A stretch of 64,000 bases of DNA, from NCBI GenBank assembly GCA_963715405.1, contig OY970239.1:434001-498000 (forward strand), written 5' to 3'. The notes under the pieces are model-generated. The model ran no database searches. It was not told the origin of the DNA and saw only the letters and a program-made list of their open reading frames with translations. Source of the stretch: JALZKA01 sp963715405 (lineage in GTDB: Bacteria > Actinomycetota > Thermoleophilia > Solirubrobacterales > 70-9). Shown piece after piece: positions 30,775 through 39,657 of this stretch (position 1 is the first letter of the stretch; each line of letters opens with the position of its first letter). A program made the translations under genes and the position numbers.

Positions 30775-32046
30775 ATGAGCGAGATCGTGGTCATGAAGTT
30801 CGGTGGCACGTCGGTTGCCGGGCCCGAGGACCTGAGGCGCGCCGCCGCGCGGATCGTGGCCGCTCGCGAGGCTGGAAGCCGCGTTGTCGCCGTCCTCTCG
30901 GCGCGCGGGAAGACGACGGACGAGCTGGTCGAGATGGCGCACGAGATCTCACCGCGCCCGTACGAGCGTGAGATGGACATGCTGCTCTCGGTCGGCGAGC
31001 GCATCTCGTGCGCGCTTTGTGCGATGGCCATTCATGACATGGGCCACGACGCCGTCTCGCTGACGGGCTCTCAGGCAGGGATCGTCACCGACTCGTCCCA
31101 CACGAAGGCGCGCATCCTCGAAGTGCGCGCCGACCGTATCCGCGCCGCGCTCGAGGAAGACCGGATCGTCCTCGTGGCCGGCTTTCAAGGCGTCTCGGGC
31201 GACTCGCGCGACGTCACGACCTTGGGCCGCGGAGGCTCCGACACGACTGCCGTAGCCCTTGCCGCCGCCCTGGGAGCGACGGTCTGCGAGATCAACACGG
31301 ACGTAGCGGGCGTCTTTACCGCCGATCCGCGGATCTGCCCCGATGCGACCAAGCTCAGCCTCGTCTCCTTCGATGAGATGCTCGAGATGGCAGCGTCGGG
31401 CGCCGGCGTCCTTCAGCTTCGCTCAGTCGAATACGCGCGAAACCACGGAGTTCGCATCCACTGCCGAAGCTCTTTCGAGGAGGGCCGGGGTACCCTCGTC
31501 GTCTCAGAGGACGAGACGATGGAACGCCCGATGGTCACAGCCGTAACGCACACCTCGTCCGAGGGCCGGGTGACTGTCTCGGGCGTCTCCGACGAGCCGG
31601 GCGTCGCGGGCCGCATCTTCAACGCGCTCGCGGCTGCGAACGTGAACGTCGACATGATCATCCAGAACGAGCCGGTTACCGACGACCAGAAGGCAGACCT
31701 TTCGTTCACGGTCGGGCGCGACGAGCTCAGCGCCGCTACCGAGGCGATCGAAGCCCTCGGCGTCGGCGAGCGCGTCCTGGCGGACGATCGGATCGGAAAG
31801 GTTTCGATTGTCGGTGCCGGCATGCGCAGCCACCCCGGCGTCGCGGCGAAAGTCTTCGAGACCCTCGGCGAGCAGGGGATCAACATCGAAATGATCTCGA
31901 CCTCGCCGATCAAGATCTCTTGCGTGATCTCCGCCGATCAGGTATCCGATGCGGTGCGCGCTCTTCACACCACGTTCGACCTCGGCGACGGCGGCATCCA
32001 GCCCGAGGACCCCACTGGAGTCCACCGGCCCACCGTCGCGTCGTGA
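30775..32046 (+). CDS. lysC: Aspartate kinase
   Basis: 423-residue aspartokinase, first step of Lys/Thr/Met synthesis. The kinase core begins VMKFGGTSVAGPEDL, with SLTGSQAGIVTD, TLGRGGSDTTAVALAAAL and EINTDVAGVFTADPR; two ACT domains follow (VTVSGVSDEPGVAGRIF and VSIVGAGMRSHPGVAAKVF, with INIEMISTSPIKISC). An internal start for a beta subunit is possible, as in other Gram-positive enzymes. The ATG at 30775 was chosen for family length. Its stop overlaps the asd start (GTGA). Confidence 0.95.
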   Translation: MSEIVVMKFGGTSVAGPEDLRRAAARIVAAREAGSRVVAVLSARGKTTDELVEMAHEISPRPYEREMDMLLSVGERISCALCAMAIHDMGHDAVSLTGSQAGIVTDSSHTKARILEVRADRIRAALEEDRIVLVAGFQGVSGDSRDVTTLGRGGSDTTAVALAAALGATVCEINTDVAGVFTADPRICPDATKLSLVSFDEMLEMAASGAGVLQLRSVEYARNHGVRIHCRSSFEEGRGTLVVSEDETMERPMVTAVTHTSSEGRVTVSGVSDEPGVAGRIFNALAAANVNVDMIIQNEPVTDDQKADLSFTVGRDELSAATEAIEALGVGERVLADDRIGKVSIVGAGMRSHPGVAAKVFETLGEQGINIEMISTSPIKISCVISADQVSDAVRALHTTFDLGDGGIQPEDPTGVHRPTVAS

Positions 32047-33092
32047 GCTACCGGGTCGGCGTCTTGGGCGCGACGGGCGCCGTCGGCTCGACGATCCTCC
32101 AAGTGATCGCCGAGCGGGAGTTTCCGGTCTCAGAGCTCGTACCACTCGCCTCGAGCCGCTCGGCTGGGCGCCGCGTCAAGTTCGGGATGGAGCAAGTCGT
32201 GGTAGTCGAGGTGGCCGATGAGTCGATCCAGGGGCTCGACCTCGTCCTGAGCTCGGCGGGCGGGGCGGTTTCGGCCGAGTGGGCGCCGAAGATGGTCGAG
32301 GCGGGAGCGGTCGTGGTGGACAACACGAGCTACTGGCGGATGCATCCCGACGTCCCGCTCGTCGTATCCGAGGTGAACCCCGACGCGGTTTCAGACCACT
32401 CGGGCCTGATCGCGAATCCGAACTGCACGACGATGCAGATGATGGTCGCGCTCGCGCCGATCCAGCGCGAGATCGGAATCGAGAGGCTTGTTGTCTCGAC
32501 TTACCAATCGGTCTCGGGCACGGGGCAGAAGGCGGTCGACGAGCTCTTGGAGCAATCACGGGCCGTCCTTAACGGCGAGACGCCCGAGGCTCACGTCTAT
32601 CCGCACCCGATCGCGTTCAACGTGGTCCCTCAGGTCGAATCCTTCAAGGACGGGGACGACTACACGACCGAGGAGCGGAAGGTGATGGCGGAGACCTCGA
32701 AGATCCTCGGCGTCGGCCCGGACAAGCTTCGCGTGTCAGCGACCTGCGCGCGCGTGCCCGTCGTCACGGGCCACTCGGTCTCGGCGAACGTCCAGACCGC
32801 CAAGGACTTCAGCCCCGAGGAGTGCCGCGAGCTCCTCGCGGGCGCACCCGGCGTCGTAGTCATGGACTCGCCCGAAGCGGGCGTCTATCCCCTGGCGACC
32901 GATGTCGCCGGGCAGGACGAGGTGCTGGTCGGGCGGATCCGGCGTGATCCCTCGCACGATCGGTGCCTCAACATGTGGATCGTCGGCGACAACCTTCGCA
33001 AGGGCGCCGCGACCAACGCGGTGCAGGTCGCCGAGCTCCTCGCCGAGCGCGACCTGGTGCGCGTCCCGGCGGGCGCCGCGGCCCTCAGCTGA
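32043..33092 (+). CDS. asd: Aspartate-semialdehyde dehydrogenase
   Basis: 349 residues. Converts aspartyl phosphate to the semialdehyde with NADPH. GVLGATGAVGSTILQVI (NADP-binding), SSAGGAVSAEWAPKMVEAG, the catalytic Cys in ANPNCTTMQM (about residue 127), YQSVSGTGQKAVDEL and the His of RVPVVTGHSVSA are all present. GTG start at 32043 overlapping the kinase stop, so expression is coupled with aspartate kinase. Confidence 0.96.
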   Translation: MSYRVGVLGATGAVGSTILQVIAEREFPVSELVPLASSRSAGRRVKFGMEQVVVVEVADESIQGLDLVLSSAGGAVSAEWAPKMVEAGAVVVDNTSYWRMHPDVPLVVSEVNPDAVSDHSGLIANPNCTTMQMMVALAPIQREIGIERLVVSTYQSVSGTGQKAVDELLEQSRAVLNGETPEAHVYPHPIAFNVVPQVESFKDGDDYTTEERKVMAETSKILGVGPDKLRVSATCARVPVVTGHSVSANVQTAKDFSPEECRELLAGAPGVVVMDSPEAGVYPLATDVAGQDEVLVGRIRRDPSHDRCLNMWIVGDNLRKGAATNAVQVAELLAERDLVRVPAGAAALS

Positions 33093-33171
33093 GCCCCACT
33101 GGTCGACGTTATCGGCGCAGGGGACGCCTTACGTCGACCACTTCGCCTTGCCCGGCGCATAGCCTTGCCTG

Positions 33172-34377
33172 ATGGACCTCGGCTTTGGCGAAGGGCTGCT
33201 CCTTTTCGGCCTCCTGCTCTCGGTGGCGGCCGGGCTCTCAGGCGTGATGCGCGGGACCGTGCTCTCGGTCTCCGTTCTGTCGGTGGGCCTGGGCGTGATC
33301 CTTGCTCTCGCCGACGTAGTCACCGTCGACGTCTCGGATCCGAACGTGATCCACCTCGTCGAGCTGGCGCTGATCCTCACCCTGTTCGCCGACGGGCTGG
33401 TGGTCGAGCGCGAGCTGCTTCGCATGCATTGGGGCCCTGCCGCCCGCGCAATCGTGATCGCGATGCCGCTGACGCTGGGGCTCCTCGCCGTGATCGGTTT
33501 GGTGCTCTTCCCAGAGCTTGCCGTCGCCGAGGCGTTCCTCCTTGCGGCAGTCCTGACGCCGACGGACCCAGTCGTCACGTCGTCCGTCGTCACCTCCCGG
33601 CGCGTGCCCGAGCGGGTCCGCCACACCCTCAATCTCGAATCCGGCCTGAACGACGGCCTCGCGCTCCCATTCGTCCTCTTCTTCCTGGTCCTGGCGACGC
33701 CCGGTGGAGATCCCGGATCGGAGGCTGCGAAGCTCCTTGGCGAGGCGGGGATCGGAGCGTTGATCGGCGTCGCCTTCGGCATCATCGGCGGCCGAGTCCA
33801 CCGGCTCGCCCCGTCGGGCGGGATCACTGCACGCTACGAAGGGATCTTCGCGATCGGCCTCGGACTAGCCGCCTACGGGCTTGCGGATGCGACGTTCGGC
33901 AATGGCCTGATCGCGGCGTTCGTGGCGGGTATCGCGCTGGGCGCGACCGAGCACGAGATCCCCGACCGCTTCATCGACTTCGCCGAGAACGTCTCGTCGA
34001 TCTTCCAGGTCCTGACCTTCTTCGTCTTCGGAGCACTGATCGTCGCGACCGGATACGACGCCTCGATTCCGGCGCTCGTCGCGTTCATCGTCCTCGCACT
34101 GCTGGTCGCGCGGCCTGTTGCGCTTTTCATCTCGCTTGCCGGCACCGACTTCGAGCGATCGGAGCGCTCGTTCATGGCCTGGTTCGGCCCGAAGGGGGTC
34201 GCGTCGATGCTCTTCGCGCTGTTCGTGCTCGAGTCAGACGTGGACGACGGCGCCCTCATCTTCAAGATCGCGGCCTTCGTGATCCTCGCCTCGATCCTTG
34301 CCCACGGCCTGACCGACACGGTCGGCGGCAAATGGGTCGAGCGGCGGCTAGGTCGGACCGAGGCGAGCTCGCCCTAG
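33172..34377 (+). CDS. Cation:proton antiporter (CPA1/NhaP type)
   Basis: 401-residue membrane protein with about 12 helices. The CPA1 signature is AAVLTPTDPVVTSSVV (ion-binding TDP) and LESGLNDGLALPFVLFF (ND motif, the transport Asp), followed by GLAAYGLADATFGNGLIAAFVAGIALG and a conserved RSFMAWFGPKGVASMLFAL. It exchanges Na+ or K+ for protons. Starts 80 bp after asd with its own ribosome-binding site. Its stop overlaps the end of the convergent 51-residue gene. Confidence 0.92.
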   Translation: MDLGFGEGLLLFGLLLSVAAGLSGVMRGTVLSVSVLSVGLGVILALADVVTVDVSDPNVIHLVELALILTLFADGLVVERELLRMHWGPAARAIVIAMPLTLGLLAVIGLVLFPELAVAEAFLLAAVLTPTDPVVTSSVVTSRRVPERVRHTLNLESGLNDGLALPFVLFFLVLATPGGDPGSEAAKLLGEAGIGALIGVAFGIIGGRVHRLAPSGGITARYEGIFAIGLGLAAYGLADATFGNGLIAAFVAGIALGATEHEIPDRFIDFAENVSSIFQVLTFFVFGALIVATGYDASIPALVAFIVLALLVARPVALFISLAGTDFERSERSFMAWFGPKGVASMLFALFVLESDVDDGALIFKIAAFVILASILAHGLTDTVGGKWVERRLGRTEASSP

Positions 34378-34529
34378 GAGGCAGCGAGGTCCTCGATTAC
34401 CTCGCGGGCCGTGTCTTCATCGACCTCGGCCTGCTTGGCGTAGAGGTTGATCGCCTCGTCGAGGCGCCCGAACAGGACGAGCTGCTCGATCTCAGCAGAT
34501 GGCTTGAGCAGGCCCGAGTCATCGCTCAT
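34374..34529 (-). CDS. 51-residue helical protein at the end of the sdh operon
   Basis: ATG at 34529 overlaps the stop of the CCG-subunit gene (ATGA), so it is translationally coupled to the sdh operon. The protein (LLKPSAEIEQLVLFGRLDEAI, then VDEDTAREVIEDL) is predicted to form two or three amphipathic helices; the IEQLVLFGRLDEAINLY and DEDTAREVIEDL parts resemble the L7/L12-like helical motif seen in other very small proteins. No membrane segment, so it is not a missing anchor. Possibly an assembly or regulatory subunit. Confidence 0.7.
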   Translation of the reverse strand: MSDDSGLLKPSAEIEQLVLFGRLDEAINLYAKQAEVDEDTAREVIEDLAAS

Positions 34530-35422
34530 GCCGCAGCTCCTTCGAGCCGCGCCTCGACCGTATCGGTGGAAGCGATGTGACGCGGCATGCCGAGCTCGGC
34601 GGGCTCGAAGCCCATGGCGAGGCCTACGAGCTGAGGCAGGTGAAGGACGGCGAGGCCGAGGTCGCGGTTGACCATCTTCGCCGCCTCGGGCTGCTGGAGG
34701 TCCAGGTTCAGGTGGCAGAGCGGGCAGGGCGTGACGAGGCAGTCGGCGCCCTGGTCGATCGCGTCGCCGATGTGCGTTCCCGCCTGGGTGAGCGACGTCT
34801 CCCGGTTCATCGTGATGATCGGGAAACCGCAGCACTTGCGCGAGCCGTCGTAGTCGACGACCGTGCCGCCGAGCGCCTCGATCACCTTCTCGAGGTAAAG
34901 ATCGCGCTCGGGGTAGTCCTCGTAGCCGAGGCGATCCTTCGGGCGCAGGACGTAGCAGCCGTAGAACGGGCCGACGCGAAGGCCCTCGAGCGGGCGCTTC
35001 ACCTTGTCGCGAAGCTTGTCGAGGCCGACGTCCTCGACGAGGAGCCAGAGGAAGTTCTTGTTGGTGAAGCCGTCCTTGCCCGCGACGTACTCGAGGCCCT
35101 CGCCCGAGAGCGCCTCGTTGATGTGCTTGCGGTACTCGGCGTTTGCGTCCAGGCGCTCCTGGCACTCGGACTGCGCGCCCTGGCAGGTCGAGCAGATGTT
35201 CATCATCGCGAGGCCCGTCTCCTGGGCGAGCGCGAAGGTGCGCGCGTTCAGCGTGTCGGCGAGCTCCTGGTTGTGCTCGGCGATGACGCCGGCGCCGCAG
35301 CAGTTGGCGCGGTCGAGCGTCACGAGCTCAATCCCGAGCCCCTCGGCGACAAGCGCCATCGAGCCGTGAAGCTCGGTCGTAAAGCCGCGCGATACGCAGC
35401 CTGGCCAATACGCAAGCTTCAT
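34526..35422 (-). CDS. CCG-domain subunit of succinate dehydrogenase/heterodisulfide-reductase type (HdrB-like)
   Basis: 298 residues with two CCG cysteine-rich domains: WPGCVSR, NCCGAGV, CSTCQGA in the first half and GCYVLRP, RKCCGFP, CPLCHLN in the second, the pattern that binds a non-cubane 4Fe-4S cluster in HdrB and SdhE. In type-E succinate:quinone reductases such a subunit replaces the haem-bearing anchors. It overlaps sdhB (ATGA) and lacks transmembrane helices. It is the third gene of the operon sdhA-sdhB-this-51aa. Confidence 0.92.
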   Translation of the reverse strand: MKLAYWPGCVSRGFTTELHGSMALVAEGLGIELVTLDRANCCGAGVIAEHNQELADTLNARTFALAQETGLAMMNICSTCQGAQSECQERLDANAEYRKHINEALSGEGLEYVAGKDGFTNKNFLWLLVEDVGLDKLRDKVKRPLEGLRVGPFYGCYVLRPKDRLGYEDYPERDLYLEKVIEALGGTVVDYDGSRKCCGFPIITMNRETSLTQAGTHIGDAIDQGADCLVTPCPLCHLNLDLQQPEAAKMVNRDLGLAVLHLPQLVGLAMGFEPAELGMPRHIASTDTVEARLEGAAA

Positions 35423-36603
35423 GCCTTCGCCTCCTCGGTGTCTTGTTCAGGTGCCTCTTCGGCCTCGGTCGAATCCTCGTCGCGCCCGGTGATGTACAGG
35501 TTGAGCTGCCACTTCGATTCCTCGGCCCGCTCGTAGATCTTCTCGACGTTTTCTTGCGCATCGCCCGGAAGCTTCGGGTGGACGCCCGGGATCAGCTTCT
35601 TGAGCGAGCGCATCTTGCCGGTCTTGATCCCGCGGATCGCGGTGGGAAGCGACTCGAGCAGGCCCACCACCCCGGCGGGCTTCATCTTGCCCTTGATTCC
35701 GGGGGCCAATGACTCCTGGAGGAGCAGCGACTCGTCGAGCGTCCCCTTCTTCTCGATGATCTTCGTAAAGGCGGCTTCGTGGTTGTGCCCGTTGTTTCGG
35801 TCGACGATCTCTGCCTCGCCGGCGGCGCGCCGGAGTCGCATGATCTGGTTCATCGGATCGACGCCCTTGGGGCAGGCCGTGATGCAGCTGAAGCAGTGGG
35901 TGCAGTCGTAGATGCCGTGCGGGTCCTGGGCGAGGTCGTAGAGCCGCTCATTTGTCTCGACGTCGCGCGGGTCGCCAACGAAGCGGTATGCCTTGGCGAG
36001 CGCGGCGGGCCCGATGAAGTCGGGATCGGCCTCCATGGAAAGGCAGGCTGAGACGCAGGCGCCGCACTGGATGCACGAGATCGTCTGCGTGATGTCGACC
36101 ATGTTCTCGTGGGGCACGATTCGCTCGCGCTCGGGTGGATCGCCGTCGTCAAGGAGCCACGGAGTGACGCGGCGGATCTTCTCCCAGTGCGTCGCCTCCA
36201 TGTCGGTGACGAGATCCTTGATCACGGGCATGTTCCCCATGGGCTCGACGACGATCGGGTTCGAAGCGCCATTGGAGGTCGCTCCCACCTCGGCGCCGCC
36301 CCCGTCGCGCGCGCGGCTTTCACTGCGCCGGTTGGCCGCCTCGTCTGCCTCTCCGAGCTGGGTCTTGCAGGCGAGCGCGGACTGGCCGTTCACCTTGACG
36401 CCGCACGAGCCGCAGATCGCCGCGCGGCATGAGCAGCGCACCGCCAGCGAGCCGTCCTGGCGGTCCTTGGCCTGAAGCAGGCCGTCGAGGACGGACAGGG
36501 TCGGGTCGAGGTCGACCTCGAAGTCCTCCCAGTAGGGACCGGCGGGACCGCGCTCGTCTGTCTCCGGCTTCTGCCTGCGGACCCGAAGGGTGTACTCGGC
36601 CAT
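35419..36603 (-). CDS. sdhB: Succinate dehydrogenase/fumarate reductase iron-sulfur subunit
   Basis: 394 residues, longer than the usual 240-260. The N-terminal ferredoxin domain has the 2Fe-2S cysteines CSCRAAICGSCG and a later C in LACKTQ; the C-terminal half has two clusters CIQCGACVSAC and CTHCFSCITACPKG. Between domains is an insert with SESRARDGGG (about 92-107), and the C-terminus carries a further 100 residues rich in Lys and Glu (KGKMKPAGVVG... to EDSTEAEEAPEQDTEEAKA). The stop/start with sdhA overlaps by 1 bp. It passes electrons from SdhA to the CCG subunit. Confidence 0.94.
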   Translation of the reverse strand: MAEYTLRVRRQKPETDERGPAGPYWEDFEVDLDPTLSVLDGLLQAKDRQDGSLAVRCSCRAAICGSCGVKVNGQSALACKTQLGEADEAANRRSESRARDGGGAEVGATSNGASNPIVVEPMGNMPVIKDLVTDMEATHWEKIRRVTPWLLDDGDPPERERIVPHENMVDITQTISCIQCGACVSACLSMEADPDFIGPAALAKAYRFVGDPRDVETNERLYDLAQDPHGIYDCTHCFSCITACPKGVDPMNQIMRLRRAAGEAEIVDRNNGHNHEAAFTKIIEKKGTLDESLLLQESLAPGIKGKMKPAGVVGLLESLPTAIRGIKTGKMRSLKKLIPGVHPKLPGDAQENVEKIYERAEESKWQLNLYITGRDEDSTEAEEAPEQDTEEAKA

Positions 36604-38291
36604 CAGTAAGTCCTCTCCTGCGGTTGCCAGTCGGTGATCGTGACATCGGAGTACGAGATCTGAGGTTCGTCACCGTTCATGGTCAGGTCGATGTGCTTGA
36701 GCCACTCGCCGTCGTTCCGCTCGGGGAAGTCGGTGCGGAACTGGGCGCCGCGGCTTTCCTCGCGGTGAAGCGCGCCTAGGCACGTGCACTCGGCGGAATC
36801 GAGCATGAACCCGAGCTCGATTGCCCCCAAGACGTCCTGGTTGAAGATCGTGCCGCGGTCGTCGATGTAGGCGAACTTCGCCTCCTCCTTGAGGCGCTTC
36901 ACGACCTCGAGCGCGACCTCGATCGATTCCTTCTCGCGAAAGACGGCCACGTGCTTGTCCATCGTCTGCCCCAGCTCGAGCTTGATCTCGGAGATGCGCC
37001 GGCCCTTGCCGCGCTCGCGGCCCACGATGTCGGCGACCTGCTTCTCCTCGTCGGCGAGGACGGAGCGGGAAGCGACGCCGTAGTCGATCCGCTTCGCGCG
37101 GTTCGCGGCGTGCTCGCCGGCGCGGCGGCCGAAGATGAGCGTGTCGAGGAGGGAGTTGGCGCCGAGGCGGTTGCCGCCGTGGACGGAGACGCAGGCGCAT
37201 TCGCCCGCGGCGTAAAGGCCGGCGACGTTGGTGGCGCCGTGGATGTCGGTCTTGACGCCACCCATCGTGTAGTGGTTTCCGGGCTTGATGTGGATGGGCT
37301 CCTGGGTGATGTCCACCCCTGCGAAGTCACGGCCGACGAGGACGATCTCGCGCAGCGCCTCGTGGACGCGCTTCTTCGGAACGACCGTGACGTCGAGCGC
37401 CACCGTGCCGTCGGGGAATCCGCGCCCCTCGTTGATCTCGGTCTGCTCGGCGCGGGAGACGACGTCTCGCGAGGCAAGCTCCATCTTGTTCGGCGCGTAA
37501 CGCTCCATGAAGCGCTCACCCTTGGCGTTAAGGAGATGGGCGCCCTCGCCGCGGGCGCCCTCGGTGATGAGGAAGCCCTTGCCCGCGAGCGTTGTCGGGT
37601 GGTACTGGATCATCTCCATGTCCATGAGGGGCGCGCCGACCCGGTAGGACATCGCGATCCCGTCGCCGGTGCAGATGAGGGCGTTCGTCGTCGGGCGCCA
37701 GATCTGCCCGTTGCCGCCGGTCGCGAGGATCACGTTCTTCGCCTGGAAGAGCTCCATCGAGCCGTCGCGAACGTTTCGTGTCACGGCGCCGACGCACTCG
37801 CCGTCCGAGCCGATCGCGAGCGCGGTGGTGAAGAACTCCTCGTAGCGGTCAACTGTCTCGGAGTGCTTCATGAGCTGCTCGTAGAGGACGTGCATGATCG
37901 CCTGGCCCGTGATGTCAGCTACGTAGTAGGTCCGCGCGGCCGAGGCGCCGCCAAAGGCGCGCGTGCCGAGGTTCCCTTCGTCGTCGCGGTGGAAGGGCAC
38001 GCCGAGGTGCTCGAGATGGATGATCTCCTCGGGAGCCTCGCGGCACATGATCTCGATCGCGTCTTGGTCGCCGAGGTAGTCAGAGCCCTTGATCGTGTCG
38101 AACGCGTGCGATTCCCACGAGTCGTCGGGGTTGAGCGCCGCGTTGATCCCGCCCTGCGCGGCGTTCGAATGCGAGCGCACGGGGTGGACCTTCGAGATGA
38201 TCCCCACCGAGACGCCCGCCTGGGCAGCCGCGAGCGCCGCCCGCTGCCCGGCCAACCCTGCTCCTATGACGAGTACGTCGTGACGAGGCAT
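36603..38291 (-). CDS. sdhA: Succinate dehydrogenase/fumarate reductase flavoprotein subunit
   Basis: 562 residues, the FAD-binding catalytic subunit of complex II. N-terminal GAGLAGQRAALAAAQAG dinucleotide fold, SHSNAAQGGINAAL (the covalent-FAD His region), FGGASAARTYYVAD, QYHPTTLAGKGFLITEGARGEG with the catalytic Arg/His set, NHYTMGGVKTDI and GECACVSVHGGNRLGANSLLD. ATG at 38291. First gene of an operon lacking sdhC/sdhD membrane anchors anywhere in the window. Confidence 0.96.
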   Translation of the reverse strand: MPRHDVLVIGAGLAGQRAALAAAQAGVSVGIISKVHPVRSHSNAAQGGINAALNPDDSWESHAFDTIKGSDYLGDQDAIEIMCREAPEEIIHLEHLGVPFHRDDEGNLGTRAFGGASAARTYYVADITGQAIMHVLYEQLMKHSETVDRYEEFFTTALAIGSDGECVGAVTRNVRDGSMELFQAKNVILATGGNGQIWRPTTNALICTGDGIAMSYRVGAPLMDMEMIQYHPTTLAGKGFLITEGARGEGAHLLNAKGERFMERYAPNKMELASRDVVSRAEQTEINEGRGFPDGTVALDVTVVPKKRVHEALREIVLVGRDFAGVDITQEPIHIKPGNHYTMGGVKTDIHGATNVAGLYAAGECACVSVHGGNRLGANSLLDTLIFGRRAGEHAANRAKRIDYGVASRSVLADEEKQVADIVGRERGKGRRISEIKLELGQTMDKHVAVFREKESIEVALEVVKRLKEEAKFAYIDDRGTIFNQDVLGAIELGFMLDSAECTCLGALHREESRGAQFRTDFPERNDGEWLKHIDLTMNGDEPQISYSDVTITDWQPQERTY

Positions 38292-38457
38292 GCGCGGCGC
38301 GTGACTTTATTCGACGCGCGAGGCGCCAAATCCGACGCTTGCGCTGGGAATCGACAATCTCCATACGTCGCTTGACGCCCTCAGCGTCCGCTCCGCAGAT
38401 ACTGAGGGCGGCGACGGCGAATCATCGCTCCCCAGTACTCGCAGTTGAGCCCGCCTC

Positions 38458-39645
38458 TTACGTGGCGGGAGGCGGCTCGGCGAGGGCGTCGCGGAGGGCG
38501 CGGCCAACCTGATCGGCCGTGACTATCCCGCGCAGGCGGCCGTCGGAATCTACCGCCGCCAGAGCGCCGAGCCGCCTGAGAGCGTCGTTCCCCAGCAAGG
38601 AGTCGAGCGGCGCGTCGGCTTGGACCTGAAGGCCCGCGTCCGAATCTGCCTCGAGCACGTCGCTGACGAGCCGGGTCGCTCGGTCCGAATCGGGCACCGC
38701 GTCCGCCGCCTCGCGCACGATCAGGCCGAGGAAGCGCTGGGCCGCGTCGGTCACGGGAAACCAGGGCCAGCGATAGCGCAAGAAGAACTCGTCGAGCGCC
38801 CGCTCCACCGTCTCGTCAGCGGCGATCGACACAGGTTCGGAATCCATGACGTCGGCGACGCTTAGGCCTTCGATCCTGCTCTCGAACTCGGTCCGGCGGA
38901 CCGTGCCGCGCGCCGCGGAGGCGAGGAGGAAGCCGGTCAGGGCAAGCCAGATTCCAAGCACCACCTCCCCTGCCAGGAGCAGGAGGATGCCGACCGCGAT
39001 GAAGAGGTAGGAGAAGCCCTGGCCCGTCGTAGCAGCGAAGCGCGTCGCCTTGTTGCGATCGCCGGTCACCTTCCAGGCCGCCGCCCTGAGGATGCGGCCC
39101 CCGTCGAGCGGAAAGGCGGGGATGAGGTTGAAGACGAGGACGATCACGTTGAGGCTCGCGAGCCACGCGATGACGGCGAGGATGCCCGAGACGTCAGCGC
39201 CGTCCGACACCTGCATCGCCTCGAAGAACTCGCGCTCGGAGCCGGCGAACGCGATCCCGCCGCTGATCGCGGCGACCACGATCGCGAGCGTCACCGCCGG
39301 GCCTGCCGCGGCGACCCTGAACTCCACGCCGGCCGACTGCGAATCGCGCTGGAGGTGCGCCAGCCCGCCGAAGAGCCAGAGGGTGATCTCGGAGATGCCG
39401 ATGCCGTTCCGGACGGCGATGAGCGCATGCCCCAGCTCGTGGAGGACGATCGAGCCGAAGAACGCGAAAGCGCTGAGCACCGCCAACCCGTACGGCTCGA
39501 CAGAGCCGTCGGGCGCCCCCGTGACTTCCGCATAGAAACCCGAGAGCGAGTAGATGATCAGAAAGAGGACGAAGAACCACGAGTAGTCGACGGCGATCCG
39601 GATCCCGCGGACGCGAAAGAGGGTCAGCGCTCCGCTAGAGGGCAC
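38458..39645 (-). CDS. Site-2 protease family (M50) with CBS pair
   Basis: 395-residue intramembrane metalloprotease of the SpoIVFB-like group. Zinc ligands are in VLHELGHALIAV (HExxH, about residue 68) and FNLIPAFPLDGGRILRAA (the NPDG-type Asp). Six or so transmembrane helices occupy residues 1-245, then two CBS domains (about 255-375; SVADVMDSEPVSIAADETV and VTADQVGRALRD) that usually bind adenine nucleotides. It probably cleaves a membrane-bound regulator; no anti-sigma partner is adjacent. Confidence 0.93.
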   Translation of the reverse strand: MPSSGALTLFRVRGIRIAVDYSWFFVLFLIIYSLSGFYAEVTGAPDGSVEPYGLAVLSAFAFFGSIVLHELGHALIAVRNGIGISEITLWLFGGLAHLQRDSQSAGVEFRVAAAGPAVTLAIVVAAISGGIAFAGSEREFFEAMQVSDGADVSGILAVIAWLASLNVIVLVFNLIPAFPLDGGRILRAAAWKVTGDRNKATRFAATTGQGFSYLFIAVGILLLLAGEVVLGIWLALTGFLLASAARGTVRRTEFESRIEGLSVADVMDSEPVSIAADETVERALDEFFLRYRWPWFPVTDAAQRFLGLIVREAADAVPDSDRATRLVSDVLEADSDAGLQVQADAPLDSLLGNDALRRLGALAAVDSDGRLRGIVTADQVGRALRDALAEPPPAT

Positions 39646-39657
39646 CGCCGGGCTCGC

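Noticed and set aside
36951..38375. 474-residue open frame opposite sdhA
   Set aside because: Pure shadow of sdhA; no start signals or domains.
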